A stretch of 43,063 nucleotides of DNA from Patescibacteria group bacterium. Its GTDB lineage: Bacteria > Patescibacteriota > Patescibacteriia > JAGPKW01. This document shows positions 1-9,132 of the stretch, one piece after another; position 1 is the stretch's first letter; every line of letters begins with the position of its first letter. Below the pieces are notes generated by a model. That model worked only from the letters and a program-made list of their open reading frames with translations. It had not been told where the DNA came from and made no database searches. The translations under genes and the position numbers were made by a program. The stretch spans positions 1-43,063 of the forward strand of contig JAIPJN010000003.1 of assembly GCA_021734125.1 (NCBI GenBank), given 5' to 3'.

Positions 1-2
1 TA

Positions 3-197
3 GGTATTTCAGGAACAGCAGCTCTTATTATAGTAGTAATAGGTGGAGTTAAATGGATGTCATCAGGAGGTAATGAAACTAAAATTACTAGTGCTAGAAA
101 ACTTATGGTATCAGGAGCAATAGGAATAGTAATAATAGCTGCAGCATATGCTATTACAAGTTTCGTTATGAACCAAATGGTAGCAGTAGTTGGTTAA
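3..197 (+). CDS. C-terminal fragment of a small two-TM protein, T4SS pilin/TrbC-VirB2-like
   Basis: Frame 3 is open from the window edge to TAA at 195-197: GISGTAALIIVVIGGVKWMSSGGNETKITSARKLMVSGAIGIVIIAAAYAITSFVMNQMVAVVG. Two hydrophobic segments flank a short polar loop with GG(N)..K..A. Confidence 0.55.
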   Translation, partial: GISGTAALIIVVIGGVKWMSSGGNETKITSARKLMVSGAIGIVIIAAAYAITSFVMNQMVAVVG

Positions 198-220
198 TAT
201 GGAATATAATATATAAATTT

Positions 221-243
221 GTAGGGGCGCACATTGTGCGCCC
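221..243. repeat. Palindromic element type A (gtaggggcgcacattgtgcgccc)
   Basis: 9-bp perfect arms gggcgcaca/tgtgcgccc, preceded by gtag. Confidence 0.9.
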
Positions 244-276
244 TTCATTATTTTAAAATATTATTATATAAAATAT

Positions 277-301
277 GTGGGAACGCGCCGTGGCGCGTTC
301 C
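277..301. repeat. Palindromic element type B (gtgggaacgcgccgtggcgcgttcc)
   Basis: 10-bp arms ggaacgcgcc/ggcgcgttcc, 2-nt centre. Confidence 0.9.
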
Positions 302-398
302 TTTTTAAATATAAAAAATATTAATTTTAAATCAAAACGTACATTAAATTATTTGGAACAAATGTGTAATTTATTTAATAATATTAATATATAAATTT

Positions 399-433
399 GT
401 AGGAACAGGACGACAAAGTCGTCCTGTTCCTAC
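399..433. repeat. Palindromic element type C (gtaggaacaggacgac aaa gtcgtcctgttcctac)
   Basis: 16-bp perfect arms, 3-nt loop. Confidence 0.95.
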
Positions 434-534
434 TATCCACATTTGACATTTATATAAAAAAGTTATATCATACATCTTATATTTATTATAAAAAAAGAAA
501 AATATATTTTTTTTAATTAAATAATAATATAAAT

Positions 535-607
535 AGGTCCTTAGCTCAGTTGGTAGAGCAACAGCCTTTTAAGCTGATGGTCGCGGGTTCGAGTCCCGCA
601 GGGCCTA
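535..607 (+). tRNA. tRNA-Lys(UUU), CCA not fully encoded
   Basis: Acceptor aggtcct/agggcct, D arm, anticodon loop cttttaa (TTT), T arm gcggg ttcgagt cccgc. Confidence 0.93.
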
Positions 608-666
608 CCGACCATTCAATAAACACCAAATTAGTTTATTTAAAAAATAGATGGTATAATAACAAT

Positions 667-891
667 ATGAATTGGAACAGTTTTATTAAAATTTTACAAA
701 TCACATCTTCCATATTATTAATAATAGCAGTATTATTACAGGGTAAACATTCAAGTTTATCAAATTTATTTGGAGGAGATGGAAGTTTTTATGCTACCAG
801 AAGAGGTGCGGAAAGATTTTTATTTATTTTTACAATAATATTAGCTTTTATGTTTGCAGGTAGTATATTAATAGATCTCATACTATTATAA
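667..891 (+). CDS. secG: Preprotein translocase subunit SecG
   Basis: MNWNSFIKILQITSSILLIIAVLLQGKHSSLSNLFGGDGSFYATRRGAERFLF...; the ORF-track start at 550 lies inside tRNA-Lys. Confidence 0.85.
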   Translation: MNWNSFIKILQITSSILLIIAVLLQGKHSSLSNLFGGDGSFYATRRGAERFLFIFTIILAFMFAGSILIDLILL

Positions 892-899
892 TTTTTTTT

Positions 900-2630
900 A
901 TGAACAATCATAAGAGATTTAATCTTAGAATTATTTCTAAAAAGAAAAAAGGTTTACCTAGTTTTAAACAACTTAAATATTTAAAAAAATATTTAAACAA
1001 AACAGAAAAAAGTATATTAAAAATATCATTTTTAGTTTTTTTATTAAGTTTTGGTTATTTTCTTTATGTTTCATATTCAAAGATTGAAAATATACCAGAT
1101 TATGGTGGTTCATATATTGAAGGAGTTATAGGACAAATGCAATATCTAAATCCAGTTTTAGCTGATACTAATAGTGTTGATGTAGATATAAATAAATTAA
1201 TATATAATTCTTTATTTAAAACAAAAAATAGAGAAATAGTACCAGATTTAGTAGAATCATATGAAATTAATAATGATGGTACAAAATATTCCTTTACATT
1301 AAAAAACAACATATTTTGGCATGATAATAAGCCTTTAACATCAGAAGATGTAGTTTATACAATAAAAACAATTCAAGATATCAAATATAGAAGTCCATTA
1401 TATTTATCTTTAAAAGATATAGAAATAGAAAAAACAGGAATTTTTACTTTTGATATAAATTTAGAAAAAGCTTATAATCCCCTAATTTCAACGCTAACAT
1501 TTGGAATAATTCCTAAACATATTTGGTCTAACATTAATTCATATAATTTTGCTTTATCTAAATATAATTTAAAACCAGTAGGAACAGGGCCTTATAAATA
1601 TAAATCACTAACTAAAAGCAAAGATGGTTTTATAAAATCATACACTCTACAAGTCAATGATTTATATTTTAGAAAAAAACCATATATAGAAAATTTTACT
1701 TTTAGATTCTTTAATGATAAAACAGATTTAATTGAAAAATTTAAAGAAAAAAAAGTCACTAGTATAAGTTATATAGAGCATTCTGAAAAAGAGCTTTTAA
1801 ATAAAAAAAATACAAATTTTTATAATCTTTATCTCCCTAAATACGACGCAATTTTTATAAATTCTGAAACTAATTCATTATTAAAAGAAGATTATATCAG
1901 AGAAAGTATGTGTCTTGGTACAGATAAATATGAAATTATAGAAACAGTTTTTGAAAATGATGCAAAAAAAGCAGATAGTTTATTTCCTGAAAATATGCTA
2001 GGTTATGATCCTGAATATAGTTTATGCGAATTTAATCCTAGTAAAGCCGTATCAATTATAGAAGAAAATGGATGGGAAAGAAGTGTAAAAGATGGAATTA
2101 TGGAAAAAGATGGTAAAAAATTAGAATTCATATTAACAACAGTAAATAATAAAGATAATGAAAAAGTTGCTAATATTATTAAAAAACAATGGGAAAATTT
2201 AGGAATAAAATTAAATATACAATTAATAGATAATAATTTTATAAAAGAAGAAGCAATAAAACCACGTAATTATGATTTATTATTATATGGCGAAGTTGTA
2301 GGTGCAAATTCTGATCCATATGCTTTTTGGCATTCATCACAAAGTAAAAATCCAGGTTTAAATTTATCTGTTTATGGGAGTAGTTCTGTAGATGAAGCAA
2401 TAGAAAAAGCAAGAAAAGCAACAACAGAAGAAGAAGTTTTAGAAGAATATAATACAATAAAAGAAATATTTAAAAACGATATACCTGCAATATTTTTATA
2501 TAATAATAGCTATATATACGTTACTTCAGATGAAGTTTATGGAATAAATTTAAATCAAAATATTACATATCCAAATGATAGATTTAATAATATTGAAGAA
2601 TGGTATGTTAAAACTAAAAAAAGATTTTAA
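900..2630 (+). CDS. ABC transporter substrate-binding protein, family 5 (OppA/DppA-like), membrane anchored
   Basis: N-terminal TM followed by SBP_bac_5-like sequence (YNSLFKTKNREIVPDLVESYEIN..YSFTLKNNIFWHDNKPLTSEDVVYT..VGTGPYKYK). Confidence 0.85.
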   Translation: MNNHKRFNLRIISKKKKGLPSFKQLKYLKKYLNKTEKSILKISFLVFLLSFGYFLYVSYSKIENIPDYGGSYIEGVIGQMQYLNPVLADTNSVDVDINKLIYNSLFKTKNREIVPDLVESYEINNDGTKYSFTLKNNIFWHDNKPLTSEDVVYTIKTIQDIKYRSPLYLSLKDIEIEKTGIFTFDINLEKAYNPLISTLTFGIIPKHIWSNINSYNFALSKYNLKPVGTGPYKYKSLTKSKDGFIKSYTLQVNDLYFRKKPYIENFTFRFFNDKTDLIEKFKEKKVTSISYIEHSEKELLNKKNTNFYNLYLPKYDAIFINSETNSLLKEDYIRESMCLGTDKYEIIETVFENDAKKADSLFPENMLGYDPEYSLCEFNPSKAVSIIEENGWERSVKDGIMEKDGKKLEFILTTVNNKDNEKVANIIKKQWENLGIKLNIQLIDNNFIKEEAIKPRNYDLLLYGEVVGANSDPYAFWHSSQSKNPGLNLSVYGSSSVDEAIEKARKATTEEEVLEEYNTIKEIFKNDIPAIFLYNNSYIYVTSDEVYGINLNQNITYPNDRFNNIEEWYVKTKKRF

Positions 2631-2729
2631 AACTCTTAAATAAAAATAAATAAAAAATTAAATAGGTATTATTTATAATATCTAAATTAAATATAAATAA
2701 TTAATTAGTTAATAAATTAAATAAGAATA

Positions 2730-4520
2730 ATGGACACAAATAGTTCTCAAAACAGAAATCAAAAAAATATTTCTGAAAATAAAAAAACATTAAGAAGACC
2801 CACAAAAGGAAAATCTTCTTACAAAAGAAAAATATACGATCTAAGAAATACACCAAAAGATACCCTAGTTTCTTTTTCACTTGGTGGACAAGAAGAAGTT
2901 GGTATAAATATGATTGGATATAAATATAATGATGATATTATTTTTATAGACATGGGATTAGAATTCCCAGATGAAGAAATGCTTGGTGTTGATTATATAA
3001 TTCCAGATATAACTCCTCTTAGAGGTTTAGAAAAAAATATTAAAGGAATTTATATAACTCATGGACATTATGATCATATAGGAGCAATACCTCATCTTAT
3101 AGATAAACTTGGAAATCCAAAAATATATGGATTAAAACTTACTATAGGAATGATTAAAAAAAGACAAGAAGAATTTAGAGTTAAATCAAAACCTAATTTC
3201 ATTGAAATTGATATTGATGATACTTTAAAATTAGGAGTTTTTAAATTAAGTTTTATAAGAGCTTCTCATAATATTCCTGATAGTTCTATGGTTATAATAG
3301 ATAGCCCAGTAGGAAAAATAATACACACAGGAGATTATAAATTTGATATGACTCCAGTTGATTTTAATGAGACTGAAATACATAAAATAGCAGCCTTACA
3401 TAATCAAAAAGTATTAGCATTATATGCAGATAGTACAAATGCAGATCAACCTGGGCATCAAATTTCAGAACTTAAGGTTGAAAAAAGTATTAGAGAGCTT
3501 TTTACTAAAGCAGAAGGAAGAATAATTATTGGAACATTCGCTTCCCTATTATCTCGTATACAACAAATTATTAAGGTTTCTGAAGAATTAGGAAAGAAGG
3601 TAGTTATAGATGGTAGAAGTATGAAAAATAATGTAGCAATAGCCCATGAACTTGGATATTTAAAATATAAAAGAGGAACAATCATAGAATATAAAGATAT
3701 GGGAAGATATCCTGATAATAAGATTGTAGTAGCGTGTACAGGAGCACAAGGTGAAGACAGGGCTGTGCTTATGAGAATTGCTAATAATGAACATAGACAA
3801 ATTAGAATTCAAAAAGGAGATACAGTAGTTTTTAGTTCATCAGTTATTCCTGGTAATGAAAGATCAGTTCAAAAGTTAAGAGATTCTTTATATAAACATC
3901 ATGCAAATGTAATTAATTATACTATGATGGATATACATGCTGGAGGACATGCAAAACAAGAAGATATTAAACTCTTAATTAAATTAATAAATCCTAAATT
4001 TTATGTTCCAATTTATGGAACTCACACCCATCTTAAATTAAATGCTGAAGTTGCAGAAGAAACAGGTATTTTAAAAGAAAATATATTTACACCGTTTAAT
4101 GGACAACTTTTAGAGTTTAATAAAAGAGAAGAAGCTAAAATAGCAGAAAGTAAATTATATTTAAATAATATTTTAGTTGATGGTTTAGGTATTGGGGATG
4201 TTTCTGGTATAGTTCTAAGAGATAGAAAACAAATGTCTGAGCATGGAATGATAGTTATAATATCTACTATAAAAATGTCAACAGGAGATCTTGTAGGAAA
4301 TCCAGATATTATTTCGAGAGGTTTTATATATATGAATGCAAATAAAAAATTAGTTGAGGATATTAGAACAAAAGTAAAAGAAACGCTAAAAGATTCTGAT
4401 CCTTTGACTCCAGCAAACCAATCTTATATAAAAGATAAAGTAAGAGAAGATATAACAAAATTTATATATAAAAGAACCCATAGAAATCCTATGGTTCTTC
4501 CAGTTATATTACTTATGTAA
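2730..4520 (+). CDS. rnj: Ribonuclease J
   Basis: Metallo-beta-lactamase motif THGHYDHIGAIPHL, ADSTNAD, and beta-CASP GTFASLLSRIQQII. Confidence 0.92.
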   Translation: MDTNSSQNRNQKNISENKKTLRRPTKGKSSYKRKIYDLRNTPKDTLVSFSLGGQEEVGINMIGYKYNDDIIFIDMGLEFPDEEMLGVDYIIPDITPLRGLEKNIKGIYITHGHYDHIGAIPHLIDKLGNPKIYGLKLTIGMIKKRQEEFRVKSKPNFIEIDIDDTLKLGVFKLSFIRASHNIPDSSMVIIDSPVGKIIHTGDYKFDMTPVDFNETEIHKIAALHNQKVLALYADSTNADQPGHQISELKVEKSIRELFTKAEGRIIIGTFASLLSRIQQIIKVSEELGKKVVIDGRSMKNNVAIAHELGYLKYKRGTIIEYKDMGRYPDNKIVVACTGAQGEDRAVLMRIANNEHRQIRIQKGDTVVFSSSVIPGNERSVQKLRDSLYKHHANVINYTMMDIHAGGHAKQEDIKLLIKLINPKFYVPIYGTHTHLKLNAEVAEETGILKENIFTPFNGQLLEFNKREEAKIAESKLYLNNILVDGLGIGDVSGIVLRDRKQMSEHGMIVIISTIKMSTGDLVGNPDIISRGFIYMNANKKLVEDIRTKVKETLKDSDPLTPANQSYIKDKVREDITKFIYKRTHRNPMVLPVILLM

Positions 4521-6502
4521 TGGATTTTAAATTAGTATCACAATTTAAACCTAATAGAGATCAAGAAAAAGCAAGGGATTTTATAGTATCAAGAATACAA
4601 GAAGGAGATAAATACTCTACTTTATTAGGGGTTACAGGAAGCGGTAAAACTTTTACCGCTTCTTCTATAATTGAAAAAATACAAAAACCAACATTAGTAA
4701 TTTCTCATAATAAAACATTAGCTGCTCAACTTGCATCTGAATTTAAAAGCTTTTTTCCAAATAATGCTGTTCATTATTTTGTATCTTATTATGATTATTA
4801 TCAGCCAGAAAGTTATATTCCTACATCAGATACTTTTATAAATAAAGAAACTAGTGTTAATGAAGAAATTGATAGATTAAGATTTGAAGCTACGACTTCC
4901 CTACTTTCGAGAAAAGATGTAATTATAGTTGCATCTGTTTCTTGTATTTATGGTTTAGGAAAACCAGAAGATATAAAAAACAGATTTTTAAAAATATCTA
5001 AAAAAGATAAAATAAAAATATCTGAAATAGCCTCACATTTAACTGAAATACAGTATGAAAGAAATGATGTAGAATTATCAAGAGGAAAATTTAGAATTTT
5101 AGGAGATATAATAGAAATACATCCTGCAAATATGAAAAATTTAGTATATAGAATAGAATTTTTCGGTAAAGACATAGAAAAAATATCCCAAATTGACTTA
5201 TTAAATAGAAATACAGTAAAAGTATTAGATGAAATTTCTATACCTCCTGCAAGTCATTATTTAACGAAAAATGAAGAAATTAATTCAATTGTAAAAGAAA
5301 TAGAAAAAGAATTAGAAATACAAGAAGAATATTTTAAAAAAAATGGTAAATTAATAGAAGCTCAGAGGATAAGAGAAAGAGTTGCTTATGATATAGAAAT
5401 GATAAAAGAAATTGGATATTGTAATGGAATAGAAAACTATTCTAGATATTTAGATGGAAGAAGTGAAGGAGAAACACCATATACTTTAATTGATTATTTT
5501 GGTGATGATTATTTAACTATTGTAGATGAATCGCATGTAACATTACCCCAAATTAGAGGAATGTATAATGGTGATAGAGCAAGAAAGAGAAATTTAATAG
5601 AATATGGATTTAGATTACCTTCAGCATATGATAATAGGCCTCTTAGATATGAGGAATTTGAAGATAAAATGAATCAAATGGTATATATGTCTGCCACACC
5701 AACAAACGAAGAAATTATAAAAAGTGGAGATAATATAGTTGAGCAAATTATAAGACCAACAGGATTATTAGACCCTATTATTGAAGTTAGAAAAACGGAA
5801 AATCAAATAAAAAATTTAGTTTTAGAAATACAAAAAAACATCAAAAAAAATCAAAGAACATTAGTAATAACATTAACAAAAAAACAGGCTGAAGATTTAA
5901 CAGATTATTTAATAGATCTTAATATAAAAGTTAATTATATACATTCAGACGTAAAAACAATGGATAGAGTTGATATATTAAGAGATTTAAGAAAAGGAAA
6001 ATATGATGTTTTAGTTGGAGTTAATTTATTAAGGGAAGGTTTAGATTTACCAGAAGTTTCTTTAATAGGAATATTAGATGCAGATAAAGAAGGTTTTTTA
6101 CGATCTAAAACTTCACTTATTCAAATAATAGGAAGAGCTGCAAGACATAGTGGAGGTAGGATAATTATGTATGCCGATAAAATAACAGATTCTTTAGATT
6201 ATGCTATAAAAGAAACGAAAAGGAGAAGAAAAATTCAAGAAAAATATAATAAAGAAAATAATATTACTCCAACGTCGATTAAAAAAAATATAGAAGAAGC
6301 TGAAATTCCTGGAAGAGCTAAAAAAGAAGAAAAAGATTATAAAATATATAAAAAATTAAGTAAAAAGGATCTTAATTATATTAAAGAGAATTTAGAAAAA
6401 ACAATGCTAAAAGAAGCTAAAAATATGAATTTTGAAAATGCTAGTAGTTTAAGAGATGAAATTTTAGAGATAGATAGGATTTTAAAAAATAAAAAATTTT
6501 AA
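4520..6502 (+). CDS. uvrB: Excinuclease ABC subunit B
   Basis: LLGVTGSGKTFTASSII, VSYYDYYQPESYIP, YMSATPTNEE, GVNLLREGLDLPEVSLIGILDADKEGFLRS; TAATG overlap with rnj stop. Confidence 0.97.
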   Translation: MDFKLVSQFKPNRDQEKARDFIVSRIQEGDKYSTLLGVTGSGKTFTASSIIEKIQKPTLVISHNKTLAAQLASEFKSFFPNNAVHYFVSYYDYYQPESYIPTSDTFINKETSVNEEIDRLRFEATTSLLSRKDVIIVASVSCIYGLGKPEDIKNRFLKISKKDKIKISEIASHLTEIQYERNDVELSRGKFRILGDIIEIHPANMKNLVYRIEFFGKDIEKISQIDLLNRNTVKVLDEISIPPASHYLTKNEEINSIVKEIEKELEIQEEYFKKNGKLIEAQRIRERVAYDIEMIKEIGYCNGIENYSRYLDGRSEGETPYTLIDYFGDDYLTIVDESHVTLPQIRGMYNGDRARKRNLIEYGFRLPSAYDNRPLRYEEFEDKMNQMVYMSATPTNEEIIKSGDNIVEQIIRPTGLLDPIIEVRKTENQIKNLVLEIQKNIKKNQRTLVITLTKKQAEDLTDYLIDLNIKVNYIHSDVKTMDRVDILRDLRKGKYDVLVGVNLLREGLDLPEVSLIGILDADKEGFLRSKTSLIQIIGRAARHSGGRIIMYADKITDSLDYAIKETKRRRKIQEKYNKENNITPTSIKKNIEEAEIPGRAKKEEKDYKIYKKLSKKDLNYIKENLEKTMLKEAKNMNFENASSLRDEILEIDRILKNKKF

Positions 6503-7905
6503 TCAATATCTAATGTAAAAATATCTCCTGCTCCTAATATCAATACAAGATCTTTATTTTTTAGATTTTTTTTCATTTTTTTAGCAGTTTTAATAAGATT
6601 TCCTGAATATTTTATTTTTAATTTAGGATTTCTTTTTTTTATAGATTTTACTAATTCTTTAGAACTTACTATATTTTTAGTTTTTAAATCTCTACCAGAA
6701 GGTTCATAAATATCTGATATAAAACAAAAATCAGCATAATCAAAACATTTAATAAAATCAGAGAACAAATTTTTTGTTCGATTAAAGGTATGAGGTTGGA
6801 ATATAACAAAAATTCTTCTTGAATCATACATTCTTTTAGCCCCTATTATTACTTGATTTATACTTGTAGGATGATGTGCATAATCTAAAACATATATAAT
6901 ATCTTTTTTTATATCTTTTTTTATAATTTCAAATCTTCTATGAGATCCTCTAAAATTAAGTATTTTGTATTGCCAATCTAATATATTATGCCTTAATTTA
7001 TGCATTTTAGATATTGTAAAACAGGTAGCAATAGAGGTTAAAGTATTATATATATTAAATTTTCCTGGAATACTTAATCTAAATTCAGCTAAAAATTCTC
7101 TATTATAATAAATTTCAAAAATTTGAACACCATCTTTTGTATCACTAAACTGAGCTATAAAATCAGAATCTTCATTTATACCAAATGAAATAAAAGTTAA
7201 ATCATGTCTTTTTTGAGAAATTTTTTTTATTAATTTTCTAATATTTTCATCATCTTTATTATAAACAACAACTCCCCCATCAGGAAGTTTATTTATCATT
7301 TTTTCAAAGGCTAAAATTACATTTTCTAAGTTTTTATAATAATCCAAATGTTCTGCTTCTATGTTTGTTATAGTTAAAACATTAGGATTTAAATATAAAA
7401 AATGTTCCATATATTCACAAGCCTCAACAATTAAGATATTTGAGGTTCCTTTTTTATAATTTTTATTATCAAGCTCCAAAACTTTAGCACCAACTATAAC
7501 ATTAGGATCAAGTGTTGTATTAGATAATAATATAGAAGATATACTTGTTGTTGTAGTTTTACCATTTGTTCCAGAGATAGCTATAGTATAAAAATTTTCA
7601 GATATTTCTCCTACCGCTTGAAAATAAGTCATTTCAGGAATTCCAAAATTTTTAGCTCTTATTCTTTCTGGATTATTCTCTAATACAGCACTAGAATATA
7701 TTAATAAATCTATACTATCATCTATATTAGATTCTTCTTGAATATTATAAACTTTTATTTCAAGATCTGGTAACATATCTAAATTACCAGTATCACTTCC
7801 TACAACTTTAATTCCATTTTCAAATAAAAAACCAGCAAGGGCTGAAGTTCCAGATCCTGCTATCCCCGAAATATATATTTTTTTATATTTTTTTAAAAAA
7901 TCCAT
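6499..7905 (-). CDS. murC: UDP-N-acetylmuramate--L-alanine ligase-like Mur ligase
   Basis: MDFLKKYKKIYISGIAGSGTSALAGFL...AISGTNGKTTTTSIS...DYAHHPTSI; upstream ORF extension to 8046 reads through palindromic repeats and is judged spurious. Confidence 0.82.
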   Translation of the reverse strand: MDFLKKYKKIYISGIAGSGTSALAGFLFENGIKVVGSDTGNLDMLPDLEIKVYNIQEESNIDDSIDLLIYSSAVLENNPERIRAKNFGIPEMTYFQAVGEISENFYTIAISGTNGKTTTTSISSILLSNTTLDPNVIVGAKVLELDNKNYKKGTSNILIVEACEYMEHFLYLNPNVLTITNIEAEHLDYYKNLENVILAFEKMINKLPDGGVVVYNKDDENIRKLIKKISQKRHDLTFISFGINEDSDFIAQFSDTKDGVQIFEIYYNREFLAEFRLSIPGKFNIYNTLTSIATCFTISKMHKLRHNILDWQYKILNFRGSHRRFEIIKKDIKKDIIYVLDYAHHPTSINQVIIGAKRMYDSRRIFVIFQPHTFNRTKNLFSDFIKCFDYADFCFISDIYEPSGRDLKTKNIVSSKELVKSIKKRNPKLKIKYSGNLIKTAKKMKKNLKNKDLVLILGAGDIFTLDID

Positions 7906-7957
7906 TTCAATCATTATTAATATAACCATTATACGTAAAATATAATAAAAAATAAAG

Positions 7958-7997
7958 GTAGTGGCCAGAGATCTCTGGCCTATTGTCGTCCTGTTCC
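7958..7997. repeat. Composite: type D palindrome (gtagtggccagagatctctggcc) plus half of type C (tgtcgtcctgttcc)
   Basis: 18-bp perfect palindrome ggccagagatctctggcc followed by tatt and a type-C right half. Confidence 0.88.
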
Positions 7998-8005
7998 ATA
8001 ATATT

Positions 8006-8032
8006 GTAGGAACGCGCCATGGCGCGTTCCTA
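8006..8032. repeat. Type B palindrome (gtaggaacgcgccatggcgcgttccta)
   Basis: 26-bp perfect palindrome taggaacgcgccatggcgcgttccta. Confidence 0.93.
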
Positions 8033-8105
8033 TGAATATTGTGCATTCGGAAAACAAAACATTTTATATTTTATTTTTTTAAAAAACATTTTATCAAAAT
8101 AAAAA

Positions 8106-8130
8106 ATGCACATGTATTATTCATGTGCAT
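8106..8130 (-). terminator. Rho-independent terminator of pentapeptide-repeat gene
   Basis: atgcacatg tattatt catgtgcat followed by a U-tract on the minus strand. Confidence 0.75.
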
Positions 8131-8151
8131 TAAATATTAAATCAAAAAAAT

Positions 8152-8760
8152 TTATTCCCTATAAATTTTCTTAATTTTTATTCCCATATTCCTGAAAACT
8201 TTCACATCAAATCCTGTATATAAACAAGATTCAATTGAGAAATTATTTTTAATATTAGATCCACTAAGATCCATATTTTCAATAATTGAATTAGATATTT
8301 TAATATTATCAAAATAAGAAGAACAAAGAAAAGCCATTTGAAAAAAACATTTATTAAATTTTACATTTTTTAAAAAAGATCCTTGATGAGAAGCATGTAT
8401 AAATGTTGAATTTCTAAATTCAGAATCACTAATTTTAATTTCAGATGCAATACTTAAATGGGATACCAAATGTTCAAAAAAAGAATTTTTTATAATAGCA
8501 TTATCTAATTTACAGTGAGAAAAAAAATAAACATCTTCTAAAGTAGAAGAAATAAATTTACATTCCTTAAAAGAACAGTTTCTAAAATAAATAGAAACTA
8601 ATTCAGTATTTTCAAAACTATCACCATCAAAGATGCAATTATCAAATTTTAAATTTGATATAGCAAGACCTGATAGATCTATTCCAGTAAAATCTTTGTT
8701 CTTAATTGAACCTGTTTTTGAGATTATGAGAATAAAATCTTCTCTTGAAAAACTATTCAT
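8152..8760 (-). CDS. Pentapeptide-repeat-like protein
   Basis: Degenerate pentapeptide pattern (DFTGIDLSGLAISNLKFDNCIFDGDSFENTEL...); SD GGAGG directly before the internal ATG at 8760. Confidence 0.75.
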   Translation of the reverse strand: MNSFSREDFILIISKTGSIKNKDFTGIDLSGLAISNLKFDNCIFDGDSFENTELVSIYFRNCSFKECKFISSTLEDVYFFSHCKLDNAIIKNSFFEHLVSHLSIASEIKISDSEFRNSTFIHASHQGSFLKNVKFNKCFFQMAFLCSSYFDNIKISNSIIENMDLSGSNIKNNFSIESCLYTGFDVKVFRNMGIKIKKIYRE

Positions 8761-8790
8761 ATTTTCCTCCAAAAAAATTGTTTAATGAAT

Positions 8791-8819
8791 ATTATCTCAT
8801 AAATAACAATAAAAATCAA
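8791..8819 (-). promoter_or_regulatory. Sigma70-like promoter of pentapeptide gene (TTGATT-17-GATAAT)
   Basis: Minus-strand TTGATT and GATAAT with 17-bp spacer upstream of SD. Confidence 0.55.
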
Positions 8820-8849
8820 TGTTTTGAAAAAAAATAAAGTATAAATATT

Positions 8850-8888
8850 GTAGTGGCCAGAGATCTCTGGCCTATTTTCGTCCTGTTC
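8850..8888. repeat. Second composite: type D palindrome plus half type C
   Basis: gtagtggccagagatctctggcctattttcgtcctgttc, nearly identical to 7958-7997. Confidence 0.88.
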
Positions 8889-8979
8889 TTACAAAAAATA
8901 AATAATAATATTTTATTTATATAAAAATGCACATTAAATTACGTGCAAATTTATGGAAGAACATTAATGGACAAAAATG

Positions 8980-9003
8980 AAACGCGCCACGGCGCGTTCC
9001 CAC
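8980..9003. repeat. Type B palindrome (degenerate 5' arm)
   Basis: aacgcgcc ac ggcgcgtt core, 3' ccca. Confidence 0.8.
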
Positions 9004-9132
9004 ATGAATTATAAAATAAAACATTATTATATATCAAACACACATTAAACTATGAACAATATATACAAAATATAAAAACGCACGTCATATAATATGCGTC
9101 TTAAATATAAGTATAAATTTAAACAAAAATAA

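Noticed and set aside
221-433. Palindrome cluster as a CRISPR array
   Set aside because: The repeats are palindromic cores of different classes, spacing is irregular, spacers are not unique 30-40-mers, and no cas genes are present.
399-433. GC-rich palindromes as ordinary rho-independent terminators
   Set aside because: They generally lack a following U-tract, often occur in tandem, and several transcription units already have separate AT-flanked hairpin + T-run terminators (e.g. 8106-8130, 11792-11826, 30397-30430). An RNA 3'-end role is still possible.
1100-1312. Antisense or overlapping short ORFs in the track (1100-1312, 2239-2457, 3458-3685, 4948-5175, 10278-10475, 12934-13215, 14096-14290, 16497-16685, 18594-18785, 24503-24733, 30852-31154, 31255-31491, 36049-36291, 39140-39328, 39914-40225)
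   Set aside because: All lie opposite or across well-supported genes, have low-complexity I/F/L/S-rich translations and show no recognisable domain or initiation signals.
8152-8760. Pentapeptide-repeat protein as a fluoroquinolone-resistance (Qnr) gene
   Set aside because: Repeats are degenerate and there is no specific Qnr signature; function cannot be assigned from sequence reading alone.
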